Shown piece by piece: positions 54,616 to 64,000 of a stretch of DNA of 64,000 nucleotides. Position numbers and translations under genes: made by a program. The notes below the pieces were generated by a model. The model ran no database searches and was not told the DNA's origin. It saw only the letters and a program-made list of their open reading frames with translations. The number at the start of each line of letters is the position of its first letter. Position 1 is the stretch's first letter. The stretch lies in assembly GCA_019925105.1 (NCBI GenBank), contig JAHGAU010000013.1, positions 744,001 through 808,000 on the forward strand, given 5' to 3'. This DNA comes from Niebla homalea. Lineage: Eukaryota; Ascomycota; Lecanoromycetes; Lecanorales; Ramalinaceae.

Positions 54616-55240
54616 GACGATGTACTAGCAGTTGGAAAGTGAAGTCGATTTACTACAACCATCTATGAATTGTGCTGCCCAATAAGGGCGTTGATATCAC
54701 GTGATCTGAGCACACGCTAGCGGGAGGTATTGATCCGAGCTCCGCTCTAAACTTCTTCAGTCTTTCACGAATCTCCATCGCGCAAAACACTTGCGTACGC
54801 CTATTGCAAGTCGCAATTCATATCAAAGCGCGTGGATCCATCGGGTCAATGTCGCTGTCTATATGACCTCAGCTCCATCGGTCCATCGCAGTCCTTACAA
54901 CCTTGAAGCAAGCCCCACGGAGCGCTTGATGAACTTTCTCCCACTTCTCCACATCCTTGGTCGGGCGCATTTAATCCAGTAATATTTGGCGAGCGAGGAC
55001 ACGATTCCACGACACTATCATCCGGGCAGTACTGTCGGTTGTTGTGGCTGGAAAGGCTTGATCTAGATTTGAGGCGCTATTGCGTCTCTGCGATCTCGTA
55101 CTACCGGCCTTGAACTTTCAATATCTATCTAGCATCATCCATGAGATTGGCGCAGATTCATTATCTGCCCAATCATCATATTCCGTGTACCTATTTACAT
55201 TGCTGCAAATTTGCTGTAGACTACCTTCAGTACCATAGCT
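54616..55240. other. Divergent promoter region
   Basis: Separates the 5' ends of the ZNF830-like gene (minus) and BYE1 (plus). Includes the palindrome TCACGTGA at 54697-54704, listed separately. Confidence 0.5.
54697..54704. promoter_or_regulatory. E-box palindrome TCACGTGA
   Basis: A Cbf1/bHLH-type site 82 bases upstream of the ZNF830-like start codon. The same octamer lies upstream of the WSS1-like gene. Function is inferred from the motif. Confidence 0.4.
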
Positions 55241-58019
55241 ATGACAGGTAAGCCTTGTGGCTGTCTATAGTGGGGAGCTGTAAGCTTTCCCCACATCAAG
55301 CAATGAGCTCACACTTAGCAGATAACACGCGTCGCTCGGGCCGAGCTACAAAAGGGCAGCACCGAGGCCTGGAGGAAGCAGAAGTAGTAGAGCCAACCAA
55401 GAAGACTGGAAAGGGCCGCAAGAAACATGAGCCAACACCTGAGGCGCCAGAGCCGGAGACTACCAAAGAAGAATACATCCGTTGTGTCTGTGGTTGCAGC
55501 CAAGATGAGGCAGATGATGGACCTGGGATGATTGCCTGCGATAGCTGTGGAGCATGGCAGCATTTTGAGTGCATGGACTTTCCAGAAGACCCTGAGCCGC
55601 AAGACTATCATTGCGAGCAATGTAGACCCGCAGACCATAAGCAACTGCTTGCGCAGATGAAGCGAGGTGAAAGACCCTGGGAAGACCGTATCAGGAACCG
55701 TGAGCGAGAGGAAGCCGAACGCGAACGAGAGGAAGAAGAAAAGAACGCAAAAAAGGGCAGAGGGAAGAAAGGGAGAAGAGGCAGGCCGAGCACTACGAAG
55801 AAGGAAGAGATGGAGACCAATGGTGCGACGTCCAAAGAAGAAGATACAGTGATGACCGATGCCGCACCTGAAGATTCTAAGGAGGTCACAACGATCGTTC
55901 CCGAGTCACCAGTCAGCAATGGCAAGAGGAAGCAAGTCGACGAGACGGCTGCCAAAGACAGAAGCCCTAGTCAATCGGTAAGGGTTGGAAATACAGAATT
56001 GATCCAATAGATACTAAAATCATTTAGGAGCCAGTGAGTAAGCTTCGAAAAGGAGCGAACTCTGCTATGCCACCCAAATCGCCATTGCCGACTCCGAACC
56101 GACGGAAGTCTAGCGGACTAGCGACCGGGAAACGCGATTCAAGTTCTACAACCGCGCTTCAGACAGAGCTTGTCGAACGAATAGATGAATTGCAGAACGG
56201 CAGCCGGCAGAAGATAGCGGGCGGTCTACTCAAGCTCTTTGAGCCTCAGGTAAAGCAGGCCCAGAAGGACGGCACTCTTGCTCTCGTGGAGGGCCAAACC
56301 ACCCATAGTTTTGCATTGAATCTCGCTCTGCGGGTGGAGTATGCACTATATCTCAACTTCTTCGGTAATGCCGAGCTTCCTAGTTTCGATTATAAGGATA
56401 AATTTTCAGCCATCAATCACAACATCAAGGCTAATGCATTACTTCGAGATCGCCTACTCAACGGCGAGCTTACACCTAATGATCTCTCCAAGATGTCACG
56501 AGCGGACATGGCCAGCAAAGAACTTCAAGAGAAGAAGGCTGAAATGTTGAAGGAGGCTGAGAAGCAGCACATGCTGATCCAAGAAGAGGGTCCGCGTATC
56601 CGGAGAACACACAAGGGGGAAGAAGTCGTTGAGAACGAGTCACATGATGCTGATAATGCCGATACTACATTTTCAGCACCCATCAGAAAGAGACCTTCTC
56701 AGATCGACACCGCTATGCGGGAGGTAAGCCCTGATCCGTTGTCCGCTACCGATAGGACGCCTGAAGAAGCCGTCGAGCTACCGGAGCAAGTTGCCAGAGA
56801 GGAAGCCGAGGAGAAGCAGCCACTGAAGATCGACACTGAAACACCGCCGAATGTAGATGCCGCCCCCGAGCGGAAATCTTCATCCACTTTCAATATACAG
56901 AGTGTTTGGTCAGGAATACCCAAGGGACCAGATCCCGAACGAGCTCGTCGACTATCGAGGCCCTCCGAGTCAGCAGCCCCAGCGGTCAAGCAGCAGCCAG
57001 ACGCAGAGATTGACCGGCTTCTTCAAGAGCCGGAAGAAGACGATGATGCCTATTCGCCTGTCGACTTTGTCGCTGATCCTAATGTCCCAGTCTGGCATGG
57101 AAAGATGTCGATGCCGAACATTGCAACTTTCCATGGTAGAGCCAAATACGCGGCTGGTGCCAATCTGAGTACCTCAATCCCTTGGTCGCAATTGTTGTCG
57201 TCCACTCTTACCATCGAGGGTCGGATAGACACCACCAAAGCTGATGAGTATCTGTGCGGTCTGCGTTACAGCACTACTACAGACCTTTCAGTGGTAGCTG
57301 TGAGCACCAATGACACCCCAGACGACCAAGCTCAATTTGACAAATTATTCAAATACTTTACCGAGCGTAAGCGATATGGTGTTATCTCCAAGAACCCTGT
57401 CACCAGCGTGAAGGACACATATGTCGTTCCCCTGGAAGCAGGAGCTGTTGAAAAGCCTGAGTTTATGGAGTTACTTGACGATTGCCACATTGACTTCCCC
57501 GCGTCTGAGCGCATGCTTCTTCTTACTTTTGTCATCAAAATGAACAATTCGCCCAGCGCACAGCAGACGCCACGCGCCCCGGACGTAGGCGCTCTCGCCA
57601 GCCCTATCACGGCAAACCATAGTCAACCGACTCCAATAGGCGGACATCCAGGCTTCCATAACTCACCCACACCCAGCCTGCCGTTCCAACCTCCACTGCC
57701 CGCCCAGCAATATAGCAACTACGCTGGAAGTCCTCCACAGCCCCAGGGCGCGTACATGTCACCTCAGCCGCCGCACCAGGGACCAGCACCTCCAGACTAC
57801 GGTATGATCGGTATGGAAGCTGCTCACCATGCCCTTGGTGACCTTGTGACCGTGCCTGTTATAGCGGACCTGCTGAGGGAGGCACCCAACAGTGGTGTGC
57901 CCGAGTTCAGAGTGGTGCGGGAGCTGTTGCAGAACGTACCTGCCAGCCAGACCAACTTTACTTTACTACGAGGACTATTGACGGAGAGATTGAAGCAGGG
58001 AGCAAATGGGGTCCCTTGA
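55241..58019 (+). CDS. BYE1: Bye1-type transcription regulator: PHD, TFIIS-like and SPOC domains
   Basis: Predicted 885 residues in three exons: 55241-55247, 55319-55977, 56028-58019; introns of 71 and 50 bases. The first exon is only seven bases (ATGACAG) followed by a GTAAGC donor; it splices in frame into ADNTRRSGRATKG. An alternative start is the in-frame ATG at 55303, inside that intron. A PHD finger lies at about residues 57-106 (CVCG, CDSCGAWQHFECM, CEQC). The TFIIS central-like domain is at about 265-400 (ELVERIDELQNG, then FALNLALRVEYALY). A SPOC domain follows at about 577-730 (VWHGKMSMPN, then YGVISKNP). The tail is Pro/Gln-rich. Yeast Bye1 binds RNA polymerase II and H3K4me3-marked chromatin at early transcribed regions. 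Confidence 0.9.
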
Positions 58020-58567
58020 AGTATATGTCGTGACGCTGCAATGGAAACAGCATCTTTTGGAAAGGAACAAGTGACAGGGATTTCGGAAAGCAACGTCAGC
58101 TTCGTGGATTTATAGTGATCGCTATTCACTTAGGGTCGAGGACGACGAAGGGGCTGGGGAGGAAGGGATGACAGTATAGGTTGGAGGGAATGAAGGAGAG
58201 GGAGGAGGCATATGGGTGCCGCTTGGACGGCACTCGCTCCACTTCTGGATGCATGTATCTTACATTCTGTGGCGTGGCGCTGACTTGTTTGTTTGGTGAT
58301 TGAAGACAATTTCGAAGGACTGACACGCGCTCGAACGGGAGATGAGCCAGAGACCGAGGATGAAACTCCCCGGACTGAACCTGTTTGCTTCAAGATAAAG
58401 CATCCCAGCTTCAAGGTCCTTTGGCCCTCTCATGCTTACTTGTAGAGGGGATTTGTTTCAGGCAACACCCCATGTTTATTACTTTGCTGCGATAAATTCC
58501 TCATGACCATGCTGATCCATCGTTTCACATTTCACTTCCCTCAAACCGTCTGCTTTTTGACCCACTT
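58020..58567. other. Convergent intergenic region
   Basis: 3' flanks of BYE1 (plus) and the small mitochondrial-type gene (minus). No gene recognised. Confidence 0.5.
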
Positions 58568-59190
58568 CTACCGATTCCGCTTCCCCTTCGGCGCGTCTCC
58601 ACCCCCACTGACCCTCCTCTCCCCCGCCGGCGAACTCTCGGACCCCGGCGCCGTCTCCTTCGTCCCCTTGTTGACCTCCGGGTTTGCCGGACTTACATCC
58701 AATGGATTGTTCTTGCCCTATGCTATCCATCAGCACTGTCCATCATATCCTGAGACGTCCATTCCTCCACCCCCCTTCCCCACTCTCTCCTATCGCCATT
58801 CTTCCTCTATCGTCTGTAGCTCTATCCTCCACCCTCTCACACAACCCCAGCCCTCGAAAGGAAAAAAACAACACTCACATCTGTCCTCTTCCCCGCCACG
58901 TCCTTTTGCTCCTGCGGATCCGTGATGTTTGGATCGAACGCCGCGTCCTGCTGCCGGGCGCTATCGTCGTCGGAGGCGGATTTGGAGTATTCGGTCGCTT
59001 CGGTGTTGATGCTGTCTTTATCTTGGGAATCTTTTCGGGGGTAGCGGTGGGGGAGGGTCGTTGTGAGAGGACGTGGTGATGGTGCGTAGAGGACGGAAGT
59101 TGGGGTGGGACAGATTGGAAGATGGGGGCGGGCTGTGAGTGCGGAGCGGTGGAGGAGGGGTTTCAGGGAGGGACGGAGGGAGGGAGACAT
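58568..59190 (-). CDS. Small fungal protein with mitochondrial-type presequence, function unknown
   Basis: Predicted 153 residues in two exons, 59190-58879 and 58717-58568, with a 161-base intron (GTGAGT donor, GCATAG acceptor). The first 55 residues are rich in Arg, Ser, Thr, Leu and Pro with no acids, as in mitochondrial targeting sequences. The rest is polar and disordered with NTEATEYSKSASDD, AAFDPNITDPQEQ and, after the intron, NPLDVSPANPEV. These short motifs recur in hypothetical proteins of many ascomycetes that I recall, with no known function. The intron is longer than usual here, but removing it joins two blocks of the same conserved family. The C-terminus is Gly/Lys/Arg-rich. Confidence 0.72.
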
Positions 59191-59669
59191 TGGAGGTGAT
59201 AAAGGGGGAATGGGTCCTTGAAGATATATGTTGATTGGAGATGCTTGTAAATGTTCAATGGGAGCTTAATCTGGAGAATGGAAGGTGCAAGGTTCTCCAG
59301 AATGAATGAGATTGGAGTGAATGAACGTGCACGTGGTCCGTTTCAAATAAACATATCATTCACTCACGCGTATCATTTCAACGGTCTGTTTCAACACTAG
59401 AACGTGAATGACGGTAGTCAAAAACTACGTCATTTCATCGTTTCAGCCATATGTGGCCTAGCTTACCCGCTCTCCCAAAGCTTAGAACCTCCCCGTTGCC
59501 CCGCCACTCGAATCCGGATAAACACTAGCGCAAATATGGAAGCATACCAGCGAAACTCTGGCATGTGGCAGCAAGGACCCATTACACAGAGACGCATTGC
59601 ACAATTGCATTGTTCTCCACCCCCTTGCCAGCGTCCCGGGCGAAAGCCCCCGCATTCCTTACCTCGCAC
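59191..59669. other. Divergent promoter region
   Basis: Between the starts of the small mitochondrial-type gene (minus) and the glucanase gene (plus). No gene recognised. Confidence 0.5.
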
Positions 59670-62036
59670 ATGGCATCACCTCCCCGCCGCTCCCGCCACG
59701 ACCCATCCCGTCCTCCCAGAGCCCGCACCCACCACCATAACCGCTACACCGCCGAGCGAGAGGAACGCAAGGAGCGCGGCACCCCGGAGAAGTCGCACTC
59801 GCGTGCACCGAACAACCGGCGGCAAACACGTAGTCCCGAGGGCGAGATAAGGCGACAGGAGAGAGCGGCGCAGGAGAGAACTTCTGGCAGTCCCGAACGC
59901 AGAAGGCGGCGGCGGACCAGTCATGAGGGGAGAAGATCGAGGCGCGCGGATGTGGCGGTGTCGGAGAAGCACGAGAGCTACGAGTCGACGAATAGTGGGA
60001 CCGCGCTGTTGTCGATGGACGCGCTGGCGCAGCTGGATGCGATGAATGAGAAAGGGGGGAGTAAGGTGCGGACTGTAGAGAAGAAGCTTTTGAGTACCTC
60101 GGGGAAAAATGTGAGGGAGAAAGTTGTGACTGGTCGGATCGCGAAGGAGAAGATCAAGCATAGGAGAAAGGAGGAGGAGAGGAGGAGGGTCAGTGGACCG
60201 ATGGCTGAGGAAGGCAAGGTGCGGAGAGGGAGGAGAGGAGGATATGTCACTGCTGATGAACGAAGGGAGAAGAAGAGGTTTGGGAAGAAATTTTGGATTT
60301 TCGTCGCTGTGGTGGTGGCTTTATTAATCATCATTATACCAGTTGCGGTCGTCGTCAGCAAAAAGAGTAATTCTGGGGGTGGTTCAGGAGGAGCTGGAGG
60401 CGCCGATACCAGTGGTGGAGACCCGAGCAATTCGAATTTGAACGGCATAGATCAAAGCCATATACCCACTTCAGCGAAGAACACGATCTTGGATCCTTTT
60501 ACATGGTACGATACGACTGATTTCAATGTGACATTTACTGGTGATACTGTTGGTGGTCTGCCCGTCATGGGTTTGAACTCAACATGGAACGATACCACGC
60601 AAGCGAACGAGAATGTGCCAGCTCTGGACAAGAAGTGGGCCTATGGGACCTTGCCTATCCGTGGCATCAACGTCGGAGGCTGGCTCTCACTCGAGCCATT
60701 CATCACACCAAGCCTCTTCAACTCCTACAAATCCAACCAAGGCATCGTAGATGAATGGACCCTAACCCAAGAACTCGGCCCCAGCAAAGCCGCCTCCACC
60801 TTGGAGAAACACTACGCGAAATTCATCACCGAATCCGACTTTGCCAACATCCAAGCGGCCGGCTTCGATCACGTCCGCATTCCCTACTCTTACTGGGCCG
60901 TCACGACATACCCGGGCGACCCTTACGTCCCCAAGATATCCTGGCGCTACCTCCTCCGCGGCATCGAATATGCTCGCAAGTATGGCCTCCGTGTCAACCT
61001 CGATCTGCACGGCCTCCCCGGTAGCCAGAATGGATGGAACCACTCCGGTCGACAAGGCACCATCGGCTGGCTGAACGGCACTGACGGCGATACCAACGCC
61101 CAGCGCTCCCTAGACCTGCACACCCAACTCTCCACCTTCTTCGCCCAACCGCGGTACAAGAACATCATCACCTTCTACGGCCTGGCCAACGAGCCCAAGA
61201 TGACGAAACTCGACGTCGACGCCGTCGTCGACTGGACCTCCAAAGCCGCCGCCATCGTCCGCAAGTCCGGTCTCGCCGGCGCGACCATCGCGTTCGGGGA
61301 CGGGTTCCTCGGCCTGACAAAATGGCAGGGCAAACTCCAGGACGTTCAGGGCTTGGTGCTCGATGCGCACGAGTACACCATCTTCGACCCCAACCTCATC
61401 TCCTTCAACCACCAGAAGAAGATCCAGTACGCCTGCACGGGCTGGACCGGCCAGATGACGCAGTCCCTCGACACCACCACCGGCTTCGGCCCCACGCTCT
61501 GCGGCGAGTGGTCCCAGGCCGACACGGATTGCACGACCTACCTGAACGACGTCGGGTCCGGCAACCGGTGGGAGGGGACCCTGCACAGTTCGGACCGCGG
61601 GGTCAGCGTGCTGAGTCCCGCGTGCCCGAGCAAGAGCTCCAGCTGTAGCTGCGGGGACGCGAACGCGGATCCCTCCGGTTACAGCGATGGGTATAAGCAG
61701 TGGTTGCTCATGAACGCGCAGGCGCAGATGAGCAGTTTCGAGAAGGGGTGGGGGTGGTTCTATTGGACCTGGATCACCGAGGGGGCGACCCAGTGGGATT
61801 ACAAAGCCGGTGAGTTTTTTGGGCACTCTCTTTCCCTCCCTCCCTCTTCTTGTGCATTCGTTCAATTTGGGCAAGGTTCTTTGATTGATGGGAGTTGGAA
61901 TTCGTTGACGTTTTTAAATTTTTTGTGAATGATTACAGGCATGGCGAATGGGATTCTGCCCAAGAAGACGTGGGATCGAAACTTCAATTGCACGTCGAGT
62001 GTTCCGGACTTCAAGGGTTTGAGTGAAAACTTCTAA
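59670..62036 (+). CDS. exgD: Membrane-anchored exo-beta-1,3-glucanase, GH5 (exgD type)
   Basis: Predicted 745 residues in two exons, 59670-61809 and 61939-62036, with a 129-base intron. A long, very basic cytoplasmic N-terminus (about 205 residues, many Arg/Glu) precedes a single transmembrane segment at about 208-230, making a type II membrane protein. The extracellular part is a glycoside hydrolase family 5 domain, with RGINVGGWLSLEPF, DHVRIPYSYWA and LDLHGLPGSQNGWNHSG. The acid/base is in LANEPK (Glu about 508) and the nucleophile in CGEWS (Glu about 613). It should release glucose from the non-reducing ends of beta-1,3-glucan during wall remodelling. The start at 59670 is preferred over an in-frame ATG at 59565, which adds 35 uncharacteristic residues. 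The second exon supplies the expected C-terminus ending SENF. Confidence 0.93.
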
Positions 62037-62521
62037 ATCGGGTATGGTAGTGAGGAGAGGGTTTGCATGTGGGTCTGGTCAGGTCAGGACAGAACACGGT
62101 GGATCGACATTAGCAGGGCGTCATGGGCGTTCGAGACAGGGGAGCGGATATCTTGCAAATCGAGCTGGTCAAATGTACAGAAAACACCTCGTTATCTGAT
62201 CTCGTTCTACGCCTGTGCTCCTGGAAATTCTCCCTACTCTGTACATGCTGGAAAATTATAGCATCCGCTGATCTGTAAATGCCGTCCAGGTTTTATACAG
62301 GCTTCGCTAATGAGTCAGAGCTGCGTAAGGAAGCCATGCCAATGCAGCCAGTGAACGAATGATGCAGAATGGTATATCGCTAAGCCAATGCGTCAAAATC
62401 AATGTATGTCCAAGGCGGCTGAGTCTTCCAAAACATGCCATGAAAAGACGTCTTCCACAGATGTAGAGCCGCGCTGATTCGCGATGATCGCTTCTAACAG
62501 AATGAAATGACTGTGCAATGA
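62037..62521. other. Convergent intergenic region
   Basis: 3' flanks of the glucanase gene (plus) and the DBF4-type gene (minus). No gene recognised. Confidence 0.5.
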
Positions 62522-64000
62522 TCAGAATCCGTCTTCTTGGATCTCTTTACGTGGTCGGACGAGTTGCGCGAGAAGCTTGTCGAGATCTCTCCAGTTGGTT
62601 GGATCCAAAGCAAACTTTCTGTGTTTGCGATCCATCATGGTGTGCTGTTGGAGGTCAGACACTGTCACTCGTACAGAGACACAAGAAACTTACTTCCTCA
62701 AAATCGTCATACTTGGCCCGGCAATTTTCACAGTAGCCGGGCTTGGGTTCCCTCTTAGATTGCGAGTGAGGAACAGACTCTTCGCGAGTTCTGACGTCTT
62801 CCACTTCTGCAAGCCAGACATCCTCACCCTCTTCGGATTGGGTAGACTCTTCGTGTATCTCTCTAAGAGCCTCCTGATTCTGCCTGTTGGTTTGCCTTGT
62901 GTGAGCGATGTGATATTCTGCTCGAGCAATGGCCGCGTGACTGTACATCTGCTGACGAGTCTGGATGGAATTGAGAACAGGTCCAGTGTTCTTTTCCAAG
63001 ACTTTCCTCTTCAGACCATGAACTTCCTTGCTAGTACCAGCTTTCGCTCCAGGAGCCGCAGCTGTTGAAGAAATCATCTGCGAGCGGATGGCAGAAGTGA
63101 TGTTGGAGGGTTGCAGGCCTGATGCAGCAGGCTCTGCACCACATTCACGGAATTTGTTTACGAATACACCACTGGCCGGCTTTTCTGGACTGCGTGTCTG
63201 CTCAGGAAGTCTGGAGGGTGGGGGACAAAGTTGTGGAGTTGCCTCTCGTCTGATTTGAGCACTACTCAATCTGCTCGATCGATCTGTTTCTCCAATCTCC
63301 CTTTGTTGCTGTCGTGACGGTTGCGAGCACTCAGGGCCCTCTACAACAGCCTCGGTCTGAACTTGATCAGATTCGTCATTCTCTTCGCCGGTTTCCTGCA
63401 GCATCTTTGGACTTTGTGCCCGAGACCGTGTTGCAGGACGAGATCTCACTTTGTCGTGTCGTGTCAATTCTTCTTCCTGCCGAATGCGTTCGACTAGTCG
63501 GTCTTCCATGTTTTTATCCTCGATGAATGGGCATTTGCCATGTTCTTGTGCCCGGAATTGAGGCCACTCGCCTTTGTCATCCTTGTCCTTACGCTTTGGC
63601 CAGTCCTTTACCATTACAGGCTTAGTCCTGTCATCCATATCTCGAATGTAGATGTATGGGCCTTTGAAAGGGATCAATTCGTGTTGGCAAGCCGACCCAT
63701 CACGGTCTAATGGACCATGCAGCCTCTCATCGCGTAGCATGCGGGATAGGTCAGCGTCCCTGTCTCCCCTAAGCTGAACGTGTGCTTTGCTACGTGACAG
63801 CGTGGCTCCCGCTGGCTGGAAGTCATTAGGTATATCAAACATGGTGCTCATTATCCGTTGAAATTTCTCCAATTGCCATATTTTCATGTGCAGCTCCTGT
63901 GCCTTGTAGAGGATATCACTACTACTAGCTGGTCCTCGTCGAGGTTCAAGCTCGCGAGGAGCATTGCTGGCAGGCCTTCTCGCACTGGGAACGTCGAAGT
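62522..64000 (-). CDS. DBF4: Dbf4/Dfp1/Him1-type regulatory subunit of Cdc7 kinase, partial
   Basis: Two exons are visible, from the right edge to 62694 and 62644-62522, with a 49-base intron; the N-terminal part lies outside the window. The protein activates the Cdc7/Hsk1 kinase that fires replication origins. The frame is open to the edge and contains DILYKAQELHMKIWQLEKFQRIM, the conserved segment before the central motif M (here GPYIYIRDMDDRTKPVMVKDW). A disordered, Ser/Glu-rich region follows. At the end is the DBF4-type zinc finger: GYCENCRAKYDDFEE joins HTMMDRKHRKFA across the intron, giving the CCHH pattern. The last residues end KEIQEDGF. An ATG at 63887 lies within the conserved segment and is not the true start. 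Confidence 0.9.

Noticed and set aside
56721..56752. Possible extra intron in BYE1 beginning GTAAGC
   Set aside because: The nearest acceptor gives only 32 bases, below any workable intron length, and the frame stays open.
61110..61874. 254-codon minus-strand frame opposite the glucanase
   Set aside because: GC-rich antisense of the GH5 domain, no family features.
1..64000. tRNA genes, rRNA, CRISPR arrays and transposon terminal repeats
   Set aside because: None recognised by eye in the spacers. CRISPR would not be expected in a fungus. A covariance-model scan would be decisive for tRNAs.

Overview
The window is nuclear DNA of a filamentous ascomycete (Pezizomycotina). Single-copy eukaryotic genes sit on both strands, most interrupted by short GT-AG introns (46-91 bases, with CTRAY-like branch sites). 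The set is typically fungal: KCH1, alternative oxidase, COX15, SWC6, BYE1, an exgD-type glucanase, a DBF4-type kinase regulator and a dynamin with a disordered tail. The overall look suggests a dothideomycete; that placement is inference. I rebuilt exon structures by hand from frame continuity, splice sites and known family motifs. No rRNA, tRNA, CRISPR array or intact transposon was recognised.

Layout. 1-0.8 kb: a decayed MFS transporter. 1.6-3.8 kb: KCH1. 4.9-6.8 kb: membrane-anchored coiled-coil protein. 7.3-8.6 kb: mitochondrial branched-chain 2-oxoacid dehydrogenase E1 beta. 9.1-12.8 kb: a divergent pair, alpha/beta hydrolase and flavin oxidoreductase fusion. 13.5-15.3 kb: fungal zinc-finger protein. 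16.2-18.9 kb: divergent AOX and SWC6. 19.7-22.3 kb: convergent GMPPA-like protein and RING protein. 22.7-28.9 kb: a 1966-residue ankyrin protein. 30.5-35.8 kb: lysyl-tRNA synthetase and dynamin-family GTPase. 37.2-40.5 kb: divergent COX15 and Pof7-type F-box protein. 40.8-42.2 kb: Wss1-type protease with a frameshift. 43.0-45.8 kb: secreted Ser/Thr-rich repeat protein. 46.3-47.0 kb: LAMTOR1-like protein. 47.0-49.6 kb: gene-poor. 49.6-54.6 kb: small Cys-rich protein, proteasome alpha-3, Urn1/Dre4-type splicing factor, ZNF830-like protein. 55.2-59.2 kb: BYE1 and a small mitochondrial-type protein. 59.7-62.0 kb: membrane exo-beta-1,3-glucanase. 62.5-64.0 kb: DBF4/Dfp1, cut by the right edge.

Most genes are housekeeping and there is no sign of one functional cluster. 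Three mitochondrial genes (E1 beta, AOX, COX15) and several chromatin, replication or repair genes (SWC6, BYE1, WSS1, DBF4) are scattered among the rest. The most unusual items are the giant ankyrin protein with an EH-like N-terminus and a charged coiled-coil tail, three apparently broken or frame-shifted genes (MFS, WSS1, RING), a recently homogenised 225-base repeat in the secreted protein, and paired hairpins downstream of the coiled-coil gene.
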